Shown piece by piece: positions 44,022 through 54,300 of a stretch of 64,000 nucleotides of DNA. A model generated the notes under the pieces. The model had not been told where the DNA came from and searched no databases. It worked only from the letters and a program-made list of their open reading frames with translations. The translations under genes and the position numbers were made by a program. This DNA is from Verrucomicrobiota bacterium. GTDB taxonomy: Bacteria; Verrucomicrobiota; Verrucomicrobiia; Verrucomicrobiales; Akkermansiaceae. Location of the stretch: positions 248,001-312,000 of the forward strand of contig JAFLEH010000003.1 in assembly GCA_017301995.1 (NCBI GenBank), written 5' to 3'. How positions within the stretch are numbered: position 1 is the first letter of the stretch; each line of letters begins with the position of its first letter.

Positions 44022-45490
44022 ATCGCGTTTCCGTCACCGTTGTCACGGCGCAGCGCCTCAAGCCGTTCGCGGGTGATCGGATATTTCCGGATTGCGAGAA
44101 GCGCGAGCAGACACACCACCGCCCCGATCACGAAAGTGACCAAGCCCAGACGCCAGACCGCTTCCGGCGTCTGACCGCCGACCGGAGCCGGAACCTGATA
44201 GCCAATGCCGCTCAGGCACCACCCGGAAACCACCAGACTGAACGATATCGCCATCCGCATCGCGAGACTGAATACCGCGGAGTATCCGCCGTCCTTGGAT
44301 TCTCCGGTAGTCATGCGATGGACTTCGCTGACATCGGCCATCATCGCGGTGGCTACCGGCAGCACGATCCCGTTGCCGAACCAGAAGCCGGCGTGAAACA
44401 GTACGAACAGAACCAGCGCCAGCGGAATGGTTAGACCACCCGCCGCAACCACAGCGTCCGGCGCGATCCACCCGGTTAGAAAGAGCCCGGCGAGCACCAG
44501 ATTGCACCCGATGCTGAGGAATCCTCCCACCAGCACGGCACCCCGCTTGTCGAACCGCTTGGATAACCCGACCGAACACGCGGCGCCAATCGCCATACCA
44601 ACCATCGTTCCGCCGTGGGCGATGGACTTGTGCCCCGCGGAAAACCTCATGAAGTCGTCGTAAACGAACATCTGGAGCGACGACACCAGCACCATTCCGG
44701 CACAGACGATGAAAATGAAGACGAAGACCCACCTCGGATTCGGATCCAGCATAATCTGCCGCATATCTCCCAGGAAATGCTTCAACCAGCCGCGATCCGG
44801 TTGCGTTGGAATATCGCGCGTGTCCTCGTGCCAGCGGAAAGTCCGCACCACCACCAACACCACGAAAACCGCCGTGGCGATGGCAAAAGTCCCCCCCATC
44901 AGATGGTAGTTGGCTTCAACGGTGGTGGCCTGCACACCGTTCCTGTCTTGGAAGAAGAACGTCCACGCCATCGCCGGACCGCAGAAATTGGCGGCCATGT
45001 TGAAGATCTGCCGGATCCCCTGCAATCGCGCCCGCCCCTGATAGTCCCCGCACATTTCAAACCCGAGCGCCAGATAGGGGATGAAAAACATCGTGAGTCC
45101 GGTGCGCAGCAACAGGTTCATGGCGACGAGATACCAGAAGACCGACATCTGGCTGTCCCGGAACGATGGTGGCACCGCCCAGATCAGATACGAACAGAGC
45201 GCCATCAGCAGTCCGCCGGTTAGCATATACGGATGCCTGCGGCCCCAACGGCTGCGCGTGTTGTCGCTGATGTGGCCCATCACCGGCTCGGTAACGGCCT
45301 CCCAGAAAACCGAGAGGGACATCGCCAGGCCCGCCCATGTCGGGTCGAGGCCAAGGGATTTGGTGTAGAACAGCATCGCGAATCCGAAGATGCCGTTCAT
45401 CACCAGCGAGTTCGCGCACTCGCCCAGCGAGTAGGTCAACATCCCGGATGTCGGGCAATGCCTGGTGGGTCGGTTCATGGGATGGTTCAT
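44018..45490 (-). CDS. GPH-family (MFS) sugar:cation symporter
   Basis: Inner-membrane transporter of 490 residues with about 12 hydrophobic segments. GPH family hallmarks are present: YTKSLGLDPTWAGLAMSL followed by DAVTDP-like EAVTEPVMGHISDNTRSRWG and RRHPYMLTGG. The family imports oligosaccharides or uronides with a cation. Its start overlaps the stop of the GH29-like gene (ATGA) and its own stop TAG overlaps the AraC stop on the other strand. As the only transporter in the window it is the likely import route for released sugars, with the adjacent GH106-like enzyme acting after uptake. The transported sugar is unknown. Confidence 0.92.
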   Translation of the reverse strand: MNHPMNRPTRHCPTSGMLTYSLGECANSLVMNGIFGFAMLFYTKSLGLDPTWAGLAMSLSVFWEAVTEPVMGHISDNTRSRWGRRHPYMLTGGLLMALCSYLIWAVPPSFRDSQMSVFWYLVAMNLLLRTGLTMFFIPYLALGFEMCGDYQGRARLQGIRQIFNMAANFCGPAMAWTFFFQDRNGVQATTVEANYHLMGGTFAIATAVFVVLVVVRTFRWHEDTRDIPTQPDRGWLKHFLGDMRQIMLDPNPRWVFVFIFIVCAGMVLVSSLQMFVYDDFMRFSAGHKSIAHGGTMVGMAIGAACSVGLSKRFDKRGAVLVGGFLSIGCNLVLAGLFLTGWIAPDAVVAAGGLTIPLALVLFVLFHAGFWFGNGIVLPVATAMMADVSEVHRMTTGESKDGGYSAVFSLAMRMAISFSLVVSGWCLSGIGYQVPAPVGGQTPEAVWRLGLVTFVIGAVVCLLALLAIRKYPITRERLEALRRDNGDGNAI

Positions 45491-47505
45491 TCGAATTTAC
45501 CAAACACCCGGAACTCGTTCACCCGCAGCGGCGCGCCATCGTCCGTGCGGGAAAGCCGCACGAATCGCGCCGAAGTGCCGCGGGGAACCTCAAGCGTCCA
45601 TGTGGGCGCGGAATGGATCGACAGGGTGCCGGTTTCCTCCACCACTGCGGATTTCGTGACTCCGTCGAGCGTATATTCGACGCGCAGCTCCTTTGGGACA
45701 TCCGGCGCGGGATCGCCGGCGAGAGCGTTGTCAGCCTTCACAGTTAGGGAACCGTCGGCCACCGCGGCACGGAGTTTGGCGGTGACATCCGCCTGCTTTG
45801 CGCCGTTTCCGTAGGTGGCCTTGGTGATCTCCAGTTTGGCGGATTTCACTTCGGAAGAGGTACCCAAGACCGGGGCATTTGAAAAGCCATCGTCGGGCGA
45901 AACCTGCAACGCCACGCCCGCGCCGATTTGTCCGACCACTTCGATTTTCGTTAGTTTGCACGGTCTTCCGAGATCAACCACGCACCAAGGCCGGCGGTCC
46001 GGCGGGACGGGCGCGTTTCCTTCGGTCACACCATCCGGCCGCGAGGTCCACGTCGTGCCTTCGTCGCCGTCCACGGCATGGAACACGTAGGCCGATCCTC
46101 CGGCGGGAGAGGGATCGGGAAACGACGAAGCCGCGAACGCCTTCCAGCGGGCCACATTGACGGGCGGGGAATCCTCCGCAACCTGCAATGCGATCACCGT
46201 GTCGACCTTGTCCCATCTTTCGCCGGCGGGGAGTGTCAGGGTCAGCCCCAAAGCGTCCTGCCTGAGGGCGACCGGCTTCTTGTTAGCCAACATGACAGCC
46301 TTAGCGAACCGCTTGCCGTCGGCGGGAGGCGAAATGGTTAGCTGCGGTTTGGAATCGGCCGGGGGCTTGAGGATGTGGAGATACTCGATGCGGTCGTCGG
46401 TCGAGCGGGTGGCCACGCCCCATTTCAGATCGGGGAGTTTTGTGCCGGGAGCGGTTGGCCAGGAATTGCTGGAATAAGTGTTCTTGATCGATGCCGCCAC
46501 CGGCTTGATATACCTTCCGAGGACGGTCATGGTTTCATCCACGCCGGTTTCCCATCCACCGCCCGCGTAGTTGCCGGCCGCCCACTGCATGCCGCCGCCC
46601 TCGCTGTTGGCTCCGGCCTGCAGCACGGTGTAGCGGAACATGTCCTCCGCGGTGAACACCACGGTGTGCTTTCCGGACTTTTCCGAAGACCACCAGGTGG
46701 TGGCGAAGCAGGACGCGACCGGCATCCGGAAGGCGGCCCATGCGTTGGCGTCGCGATTCGCGAACTCGCCCCAGTGATGGTATTCCTTGCACCCCAGATC
46801 CAGCGAATAAGTGGTGCCGTAGTAGTTCTGCACCGTGGTCAGCCAAGGTTGCCTGCTTTTCACCGTCTGGCGCAGGCGAGGATAATCCACCACCCGATAA
46901 CTGTCGCCGGCGCCGCTGCCTTCGTCGGAGTAGATGCCAATGATGTCGTTGCCATACCGATCAATCAGTTCGCCAAACAATTCGTTGGTGAAATCGTTCC
47001 ACTTGTTGCGGTCGAAATCCGCCCATTTCGGGTCGGTTCCGTTGGGGCCGCCCCAGCCGGTCTTTGTTTGGTCATCAGGTTGGAGATCGTGCCCGTCGCG
47101 CGGATGGGTGTAGAGCATCACGCGGATTCCTTTCGCCTTGCACGCGGCGATCACATCGCGCAACACATCGCGTTTGCAGGTGTGCTTTTCCATGCCCCAC
47201 TTGCGCATGGTGGCGCTGGGAAACAGCGGATTGATGTTGTAGTGCCAAGCGGTTAGGATCAGATACTCCACGCCCCAGCGGTCCAGATCGTTCGCCAATC
47301 CTTTGGCGTCAAATGCGTTGGCCAACTCGTCGAAGGTGGCCGGTTGGCGCCCGTCGCGCTCGCGGGTGAACTGGGTGCCCTGTTTGCCGCCCCACACATA
47401 ATGCACGAAGAATCCGTATTTCGTGGTTAGGAAATCGGTCATGCCCGGCGTGGCGGCGGGGCAGGCGGCGGCAAGCATGGCGGATAGGATCAGGATGCGT
47501 CTCAT
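45487..47505 (-). CDS. GH29-like TIM-barrel glycosidase with C-terminal DUF3395-like and discoidin-like parts
   Basis: Secreted 672-residue protein. The ATG at 47505 overlaps the upstream GH106-like stop and begins the signal MRRILILSAMLAAACPA; the longer frame is a shadow of the upstream gene. The barrel starts KYGFFVHYVWGGKQGTQF, followed by YLILTAWHYNINPLF, GIRVMLYTHPRDGHDL and DIIGIYSDEGSGAGDSY, whose Asp is the likely nucleophile. This matches GH29 in layout but is divergent, so another fucosidase-related family is possible. The C-terminal 200 residues combine a discoidin-like pattern (VVDLGRPCKLTKIEVVG) with an inserted module (ADVTAKLRAAVADGSL, GDPAPDVPKELRVEYTLDG) also seen in the GH78 at 5148-8063. 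It is the middle gene of a coupled three-gene operon. Confidence 0.8.
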   Translation of the reverse strand: MRRILILSAMLAAACPAATPGMTDFLTTKYGFFVHYVWGGKQGTQFTRERDGRQPATFDELANAFDAKGLANDLDRWGVEYLILTAWHYNINPLFPSATMRKWGMEKHTCKRDVLRDVIAACKAKGIRVMLYTHPRDGHDLQPDDQTKTGWGGPNGTDPKWADFDRNKWNDFTNELFGELIDRYGNDIIGIYSDEGSGAGDSYRVVDYPRLRQTVKSRQPWLTTVQNYYGTTYSLDLGCKEYHHWGEFANRDANAWAAFRMPVASCFATTWWSSEKSGKHTVVFTAEDMFRYTVLQAGANSEGGGMQWAAGNYAGGGWETGVDETMTVLGRYIKPVAASIKNTYSSNSWPTAPGTKLPDLKWGVATRSTDDRIEYLHILKPPADSKPQLTISPPADGKRFAKAVMLANKKPVALRQDALGLTLTLPAGERWDKVDTVIALQVAEDSPPVNVARWKAFAASSFPDPSPAGGSAYVFHAVDGDEGTTWTSRPDGVTEGNAPVPPDRRPWCVVDLGRPCKLTKIEVVGQIGAGVALQVSPDDGFSNAPVLGTSSEVKSAKLEITKATYGNGAKQADVTAKLRAAVADGSLTVKADNALAGDPAPDVPKELRVEYTLDGVTKSAVVEETGTLSIHSAPTWTLEVPRGTSARFVRLSRTDDGAPLRVNEFRVFGKFE

Positions 47506-50500
47506 GGCAGGGTGATGGGGCAGGTTAGGAGCCGCACCGGACCTAGCAATCCGGAGCGGGTTTGGGATGGAAATGCGTAGGGAGTCGGAATGCCTGAGGC
47601 ATAGTGGTTGGCCAGCGTGTTGGCCACCGTGACGGAAAGCTCGTTGGTTCCCGGACACAGATGGGGCGTTAGATCGCAGCGCCACGGCGGCGCGAGCAGA
47701 GTGGCCACCGGAGATCCGTTGAGGCGGACATCCGCCGATGCCACCACCTCGCCGAGGTCGAGCAACACGGAGTGTCCGGCGGGCGGCTCCGTTAGGTCGA
47801 ATCGCCTCCGATACTCCACCGCACCGGAATACCACTCGAGTCCGTGTCCGCACCAATCGCCCGCAGGCAAGCGGCCATCCGCGCAATCGAACGCCACCGG
47901 CTCGGGCAGCGCGTCGCCGCCGTGGCTGTCGGGCGGCGCGACCACCCGCAAGGCGATGATCCGCGGCCCAGTCACCTCGGCGGGAACATCCGCTCGGTAA
48001 CGGCGACAGCCGTCGGCGGTTTCACTGGTCTGGACCAGTCCGATTTCGCGACCGTCAATCCAAGCGGTGGCGACGCCCCGGGTCACGAACGACATCTCCC
48101 GGACACCAGGCGGTGCGGGAAAGCGGAAACGGATCGCCCGTCGGTTCGCCGTGGCCAGCAGGCAGGCTCGGGGAACCGTCGAATCGCGGAACCAACGCAA
48201 CTCCGGATAGACGGTGTCCGCCATATCGGGATCGAACGCGAAGAACCCGCGTGCGCGCTGCCCTTCGGGCTGGACCAGCTTCATCATGATCCGGTTTTCG
48301 CCTTCGCGGAGTGTGACCCCGGTCGTAACCGGCTCGCATTCATAATGCGGGATATTCCACCGTGGATGGATCCCCGGTTCCAGGCTGACCGGCTGATTTG
48401 CCACCAGTTCGCCGTTAAGCCAGATTTGATAGATGCAACGCGCCCCGATCACCAGCGTGTGCCCTCCGTCGGCGGGTGCGGACAGGGTTCCTCTGACATA
48501 CCAGGCGCTGCCCGGACGGTCACAGTCGAAATCCAGGAATTCGTCCGGCACCCGACCCTTCAAGCCGTGGGGGCCGCTCAGCCAGTCAGTTAGAAACGGA
48601 TCGCGCTCGATGCCCCAGCGCCGCGAGAAATGATAGGGCGTCCATGCCGCAGCGTGTTCAGGATCGGCGGGGTCTTCGTCCGGACCAAGCGGTCCAAGGA
48701 ATTCCAACTGGGGACCAAACGAAAAGGTCGTCTCTTTCCATCCCGAGTCGTCGAAGTCAGGCGCGATCCAAGACGGATCGTCCTCCGTTTCGTCCGCATG
48801 ACGGAACCGCCGAGCCTGCGGGCCTATCAACCCTTCGGCCGGGGGCAAACTGAAATCGCCGAATCGGTTGTCGAGCGTGGGATGGATCACCGACTCCCAA
48901 TCGCCGTCCAACAACGACAAGACCCGGGGGGAGTCCGGCACTATCCGCGGGTCGGCTTCCAATTCGCCACAATCGCCAACGATCCAGATCCGCGCCTCCT
49001 TCGGACCGAGTGTCCTCGTGACATTGGCTGATCCACCGCAAACATGGGTTTCGCCGCTCCAGGCGTCCCACTCGGTGACCGATCTGGCGCTTCCGATCTC
49101 CAATCTCACATCCACCGGCTGGTCCGCAGGATTGGAGCAATAATACAGATCACCGCGGTCCAACTCGCGCCGAAGGACATGCAGGGGGCCGGACGCTTTG
49201 ACCGGCATTGGGGCCACGCGCCGGATGCTATCCAACAATTCGGCATGGCCGTTGATCCGGAAATGCGCCTCGCCGCCGCCCGGATGGAGTTTGTAACAGT
49301 TGCGGGAATCATCGGCCGAGCCAAATAGGGCCATCAGGTTATGGGTTAGAGCCGGGTCATCGCGCCCGGCCCGCTCGCTGGAGCGCGGCAGACAGCCTAC
49401 CGCGATGACCAACCCGCCGGCCCGTACGAAATCCAGCGCGCGCTCGAGCATCGCGTAACGCACGGCTGACATCGCCGGAAAGACCAACACCCGGTAGCGG
49501 GCATTCCCGGCACGCAATTCACCGCCATCCGATTCCGCAGTAGCCAACGATCGAGCATCGATGAAATCGAAATCACATCCATGATCAAAAAGATATTTTC
49601 CAAGACCGAACGCGGTCTCCTCCGGACGCGAATCCTCGGGTTCCGTGGTTGCGATTCGCTCGTTTCCGGTGTGAGCGCCCCATCCGGGCGAACCGGGATC
49701 GGCCGCCAAGGCGTCGAGCGCGGCTATCGGATAGACCATCGCCACCGGGCAGCGGTGGACTCCCTGGGACAGCAGCCAACTGATGCGTGTCAGATAGCCA
49801 TTGAACGGTCCGCAGTGCATCCAATACGGCTGGCGGAAATGGAAATCCGGCGGCGCCCATTCCCACCATCCGCCTAGCGTGGTGTAATACAACCCGTGGA
49901 GATTGACGACATTCGCGCCACAGGCGAAATCCTCATGCAGCGCGGCGATCACCTCGGCCGGTGTGGATCCCCAACCGCTCGAGTGAAACGCCTCCAACCA
50001 AACCCGAGGTCGCTGATAGAGATGGGCGATCGAGCTGTTCACCTTCAGGCCCTTGAACGCCCGCGATCCATCCAGTTTCGGGTCATCGCAGCCGGGGGCC
50101 GAAAACCAGCGCATCGCGCGGAAATAGTCGCCATAGTAGGCTCGGCCCTCCGCAATTCTGCCGCGCCCGCAATTGTCATGACCGAACAGGATCCCACGCG
50201 CCTCGTGCCAGCGGAACACCGGTTCGAAAAACCGCTCCTCGATGCAGCCCGCCACCACCTCGGCGTAGTCCAGCCGGACCTTCTCGGTCACCGGCCCCAG
50301 ATCCCGCCATAGCGCTGGCAGCAACGGCGCCAGATCGTAACCCATCCGGTCGCGGAACGACTCCAACAGAAATCCCGACCAAAACGGCATGCGCCCGCCG
50401 AAATCCAACTCATCCTGGAAGAACAGATCAAGCGTGGTCCCCAGATCGTCGCCGCATTCGCGCACGAAGGGCTGATAGAATCGCTCGACCACCAACCGCC

Positions 50501-51101
50501 CGGCCTGCGGATGCAATGGATCAAAAGCCGCCGCCCGCACGAACACCAGCGCGACCAGCCATTCGCCCTCAGCCGTGCTCCATTCGAGAACCCCATCCCG
50601 CACCTGTGCCGACAAATCGACCGCGCCGCCAGGATCCCCGGATCCATTTTGCGACCGATAGGCCCACGCGCCGACGATTCGGCATCCGGGTTCAGCCGTG
50701 AGTCTAACAGCGGCATGGGGGCCCGCACACACCGCCGCGCAGCTTAACTGTCCGCCCTGCATGTCCTCTGTCTCCCGGCCGATCTCCGCCAGCACCGGAT
50801 CCAGCAGGCAATAATCCTGAAACCCCGCCTTCATGCCGCGTTCGCGGCAGGCACCGAGAAACCAGCGGAAAAAATCCCACCACTCCGGCGAAAACAGCGG
50901 CGGATCGCCCGGATCGCCCGAACCGTCCGGCAAATGCGGGTAGCTCACCACCGTACGCAGCACCCCTTGGCCGCGCAATTGGTCGAGCTGCCAGGCCACG
51001 CGCGCCCGGTCCAGCGTTTCGCCGGCCCACCAATAGAACGGCACCGGCCCGTAATCATCGGGCGGCTGCCGGAAGGTGTCTGCTAGGGATCTGAAAGTCA
51101 T
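47502..51101 (-). CDS. GH106-like alpha-L-rhamnosidase, apparently cytoplasmic
   Basis: Protein of 1199 residues from the ATG at 51101; a GTG 14 codons upstream (51143) is an alternative. Unlike the other enzymes it has no signal peptide. The opening GPVPFYWWAGETLDRARVAW matches GH106 rhamnosidases. The barrel continues with TLDLFFQDELDFGGRMPFW, GILFGHDNCGRGRIAEGRAY, RPRVWLEAFHSSGWG and GANVVNLHGLYYTTLGGWWE; the acids in FFQDELDF and VWLEAF are candidates for catalysis. Beta-sandwich modules typical of the family follow (SAWYVRGTLSAPADGGHTL, EWYSGAVEYRRRFDL). It is coupled by ATGA overlap to a GH29-like gene and through it to the sugar transporter, supporting intracellular removal of rhamnose after import. 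A conserved element lies about 95 bases upstream. Confidence 0.85.
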   Translation of the reverse strand: MTFRSLADTFRQPPDDYGPVPFYWWAGETLDRARVAWQLDQLRGQGVLRTVVSYPHLPDGSGDPGDPPLFSPEWWDFFRWFLGACRERGMKAGFQDYCLLDPVLAEIGRETEDMQGGQLSCAAVCAGPHAAVRLTAEPGCRIVGAWAYRSQNGSGDPGGAVDLSAQVRDGVLEWSTAEGEWLVALVFVRAAAFDPLHPQAGRLVVERFYQPFVRECGDDLGTTLDLFFQDELDFGGRMPFWSGFLLESFRDRMGYDLAPLLPALWRDLGPVTEKVRLDYAEVVAGCIEERFFEPVFRWHEARGILFGHDNCGRGRIAEGRAYYGDYFRAMRWFSAPGCDDPKLDGSRAFKGLKVNSSIAHLYQRPRVWLEAFHSSGWGSTPAEVIAALHEDFACGANVVNLHGLYYTTLGGWWEWAPPDFHFRQPYWMHCGPFNGYLTRISWLLSQGVHRCPVAMVYPIAALDALAADPGSPGWGAHTGNERIATTEPEDSRPEETAFGLGKYLFDHGCDFDFIDARSLATAESDGGELRAGNARYRVLVFPAMSAVRYAMLERALDFVRAGGLVIAVGCLPRSSERAGRDDPALTHNLMALFGSADDSRNCYKLHPGGGEAHFRINGHAELLDSIRRVAPMPVKASGPLHVLRRELDRGDLYYCSNPADQPVDVRLEIGSARSVTEWDAWSGETHVCGGSANVTRTLGPKEARIWIVGDCGELEADPRIVPDSPRVLSLLDGDWESVIHPTLDNRFGDFSLPPAEGLIGPQARRFRHADETEDDPSWIAPDFDDSGWKETTFSFGPQLEFLGPLGPDEDPADPEHAAAWTPYHFSRRWGIERDPFLTDWLSGPHGLKGRVPDEFLDFDCDRPGSAWYVRGTLSAPADGGHTLVIGARCIYQIWLNGELVANQPVSLEPGIHPRWNIPHYECEPVTTGVTLREGENRIMMKLVQPEGQRARGFFAFDPDMADTVYPELRWFRDSTVPRACLLATANRRAIRFRFPAPPGVREMSFVTRGVATAWIDGREIGLVQTSETADGCRRYRADVPAEVTGPRIIALRVVAPPDSHGGDALPEPVAFDCADGRLPAGDWCGHGLEWYSGAVEYRRRFDLTEPPAGHSVLLDLGEVVASADVRLNGSPVATLLAPPWRCDLTPHLCPGTNELSVTVANTLANHYASGIPTPYAFPSQTRSGLLGPVRLLTCPITLP

Positions 51102-51195
51102 GAGCGCTGCGGGCACCGCCACCCCCCGGGGACAAATCAACACCTACAGGAATCGCGCGGCACCGGAATCACCATGCCAGAGACATCCCACCTTG

Positions 51196-51233
51196 GCCAT
51201 AGACGAATCCAACCGATTCATGGACTTTTCCAA
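51196..51233. promoter_or_regulatory. Conserved upstream element, site 2 (GH106-like/GH29-like/transporter operon)
   Basis: GCCATAGACGAATCC here is identical over 15 bases to site 1 at 43081, followed after six bases by TTCATG and, three bases later, TTTTCCAAG. It lies about 95-130 bases upstream of the ATG at 51101 in a gap where no plus-strand gene starts. It therefore probably serves the minus-strand operon, and points to shared control with the AraC/surface-protein region. Confidence 0.5.
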
Positions 51234-51324
51234 GATCATCTCGGTTGAATCCTGAGTGGCTGCGGCAACCATGCGCGATCCTCAACTGGCCTCATTTGCG
51301 GATTGGGATCATGCTTGCGATCCA

Positions 51325-54300
51325 TCAGTCCTTGCCATTCATCACGCTGGCTCCCATCAGTCCGACAATGGCCTCGGGCGAGAGCGTTTCAAGGGTGATG
51401 GACCGCAATTCGACTCCCGGCCGGAGTTTTCTTCCGTAAACCATCGCCCGGCAATTCATCCCCAACCGCACCTGCGGCGGCGGTTGCTGCGGCAGGGCGA
51501 ACCCATCCCGCTTGAGATCGTAGTCGGCCCCGCCAAACGGGCAGAGCGACCAGAAGTTCAGCGGCGGCACCAGTTCGAGTTTCTCCTCCACCCCGTCAGC
51601 ATATTTGAATCGCAGTTCCGCGTTCGCAATGCGTCCCTGCATTGGCGGGGAAAATCCGCATACCAGCAACCAAACCGCATCGCCGGTCTGGTTGACCGGA
51701 ACCGTGACCTGCCGCGGCCAATTGTCCCACAACGAGGTGAAGGCGATGTTGCATCCGTCGGCAACCGCCGCGAAGCGCGCTCCTTGGGGAGTGCTGACGG
51801 GTTTGCCGGTTCCGTCCAGTTCGATGGTTGGCGGTTGGTGCTTCGGATTGAGAACCATCTGCCAGGTCGAATATCCATCGGTTGCAAGGCGCAGCGAACA
51901 GGTGTTCGGCCGGGGCGAGAGGTATTGTTGTTTGAAAATCGTGCGGATGTCGCCGTTGATCACCCCTGATAGATTGAGCGTCTTCCATACCGCGTTGGGC
52001 GGAATCTCCGGCGGCGCGACCGGCTGTGGCGGGACGGGATGGGTCTTTGAAACCTTGAGGAACGGCACCGCGCCGTCAACCCGCGTGATCCGCAAATCCG
52101 GCAATGCGCCGCGTGCGTCCGCCACCGGGGGAGCATCTAACACACCTTCGGTAACGACCTCCACCGCCACCTGGGCACAGGAGGAAACATCCACCCGCAA
52201 CGCGCCGTATCCGAACGACGACTCGATCCTGAAATCCGCCGGCTGTTTGTTGACCAGAACACGAATCACCTTCGCGGCACGGACCGGCAGGCGGAGTTTC
52301 AGCGCCGCAGGCTTTGCCAGCCCGATCCGATAGCGTCCTCTGTCGCAGGAAAGCGAAAAGTCCGGTGTCCTGATGGACGCCCGCTCCCATTCGGCGGGAA
52401 ACTGCGGGGCAATCGTGACAATTCCGTTAGGATAGTCGGGACGATAGCCAAACAAGCCCTCGACAACCGTGCGGCAGAACATGCTCGCGCAATCGTTGAA
52501 GTCGGTGGATCCGCAGGGATAGCCCAAGTCGCCGGGAACCGGGCCGTAAAATGCCATGTGCGGGAAGGTTCCGCGAAGGATATTCCAGCCGTCGTCAGCT
52601 AGGCCGGTTTGAAAATAGGCCAGCGCGAGGTGATAGTTGTCGCCCGGCCACATTTCGCGCAACGACCAGACGCTGGGGACCCAGTTTGACGGCCAAACGC
52701 GTTCGCCGCCATAGGGCATCCGCTCCCGTTCCAGGCCCCACTCGGTATAATGCAGCGCCTGCGCGGACTTGGTGTGATCCAACATTCCCGCGTCGATCGG
52801 GCAGAAAATCGAGTAGAGCCAGCAGTCCTCGCGAAGCCGCCGGTGACCGATCTGCTCGACGGACGCGCCGATATGTTGCTTCGAGGGAATCCACATCCTC
52901 TCCATGAAACTCCGGTGGATTTTCGTTAGCCGGGTTTCATGGCGTTTTACGGAAGCAGCGTCTCCGGCGCGCCGCGCAAGTTCGAGCGCGGCCCGGTGCG
53001 CGGAGTACGCATAAGCGGTTTCTTCGGCGGTTCCTCCGCCACCATACCATTGGTCGTCGGTTGGCCAGGTATTCGCATAACTCTCGTAGAGGCCGTCGTC
53101 ATCCGGATCGAAGCAATCGCGGATATACTCGAGATGAAGTTCGAGCGCCGGGCGCAGCAGCTTTTCCAATTCCGGGTCACCGGTCCAGCGCCAGGCATGG
53201 ATCAGTTGGTCGAAAAACTGACTTTGCATGTCATAGTGGCGCGGCTGATAGGCATCGACCCGGCCCTTGCCAAAGAACCGCGACTCCGGAGCCTGCGAAC
53301 TGAGACCGGTCTCCGGGTTTGCCTTTGCCACTTTCTTGTCGGACTCCTTGATCTGACGGGCCAGACAGGTGCGTGCCTGCTGGAGCACCCGGTCGTGCCA
53401 GCCATACGCGGTGCCGCCGAAAACCGAGCGCCATCCTAACAGTGGAACGCCCCAGCGCATTCCGGAATGGGTGTAGATGCCATTCCGATAGACTCCGTCC
53501 ATCACCGCCGCCGACATTCCCACCATCGCATCGAGACGGGGATCGGGTGTTTCCACCACGACCCTCCGCCCGATTTCGCCTGCACGGCGCAAACCGGCCG
53601 CAAAGCACTCCGCGGGGCTTTCCGATTGCTCTTTCCCGGCCCGGAACGCCCAACAGATCTCGCGCTGGCCGTCCAGTTTCACCGCGGCGCACACCATGGG
53701 TCGTTTTCCATCGCCTGAGCAGGAAAACTTGGCAAAATCCGTCCATGCGGACGCATCCGCAACGCGCAGTTCGGTGGGTTCCGAGCAGCGTCCGGAGGTC
53801 GATCCCGGCTTGCCGTCGGCGATCTCGATGAACAGCCGATCACCGTCAAGCGACGCCTTGTTGGTTAGGCAGTCGTCAGGGGAAAAGGACTTCAGCAGAA
53901 TCTTTTCCCGGCCGACCGTGGTCACATCCCACACATCGAGCACACTTTTGGATTGGCGCGCCACGCCGCCGAACGCCCACAGCAGGCGGTCACCGGGTTG
54001 GGCATTCTCGATCCGAAGCCGCAGCGCCATCCCTGCGCCACTGGCCGGCGGCACCGCCTCCAGCCGAAGTCTGGTGCCGCCGAAACCGCCATCCTTGAGC
54101 ACCCATTCGATATGATCCGGTCTGAAAACCGAGGTGATGTCCGACCAATCGTGCAGCCACTTCGTCTGATCTCCGCGCACCAGCGCCGCCATGAAGGTGC
54201 CGTGAAGCACCGAGCTGTTGCCAAAGCGCACCAACGGGCGATCGCCGCCGATGACGATCGCGCCGATTTGGTTGCAGTAGAGCGGCCGGTTGTTGAAGCG

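Noticed and set aside
44615..45223. 202-codon plus-strand frame opposite the transporter gene
   Set aside because: Very His/Pro/Arg-rich antisense translation of membrane segments; no plausible protein.
47506..47886. Longer N-terminus for the GH29-like gene (start at 47886)
   Set aside because: The extension overlaps the GH106-like gene in another frame and is Arg/Gly-rich; the ATG at 47505 forms an ATGA overlap and starts a signal peptide.
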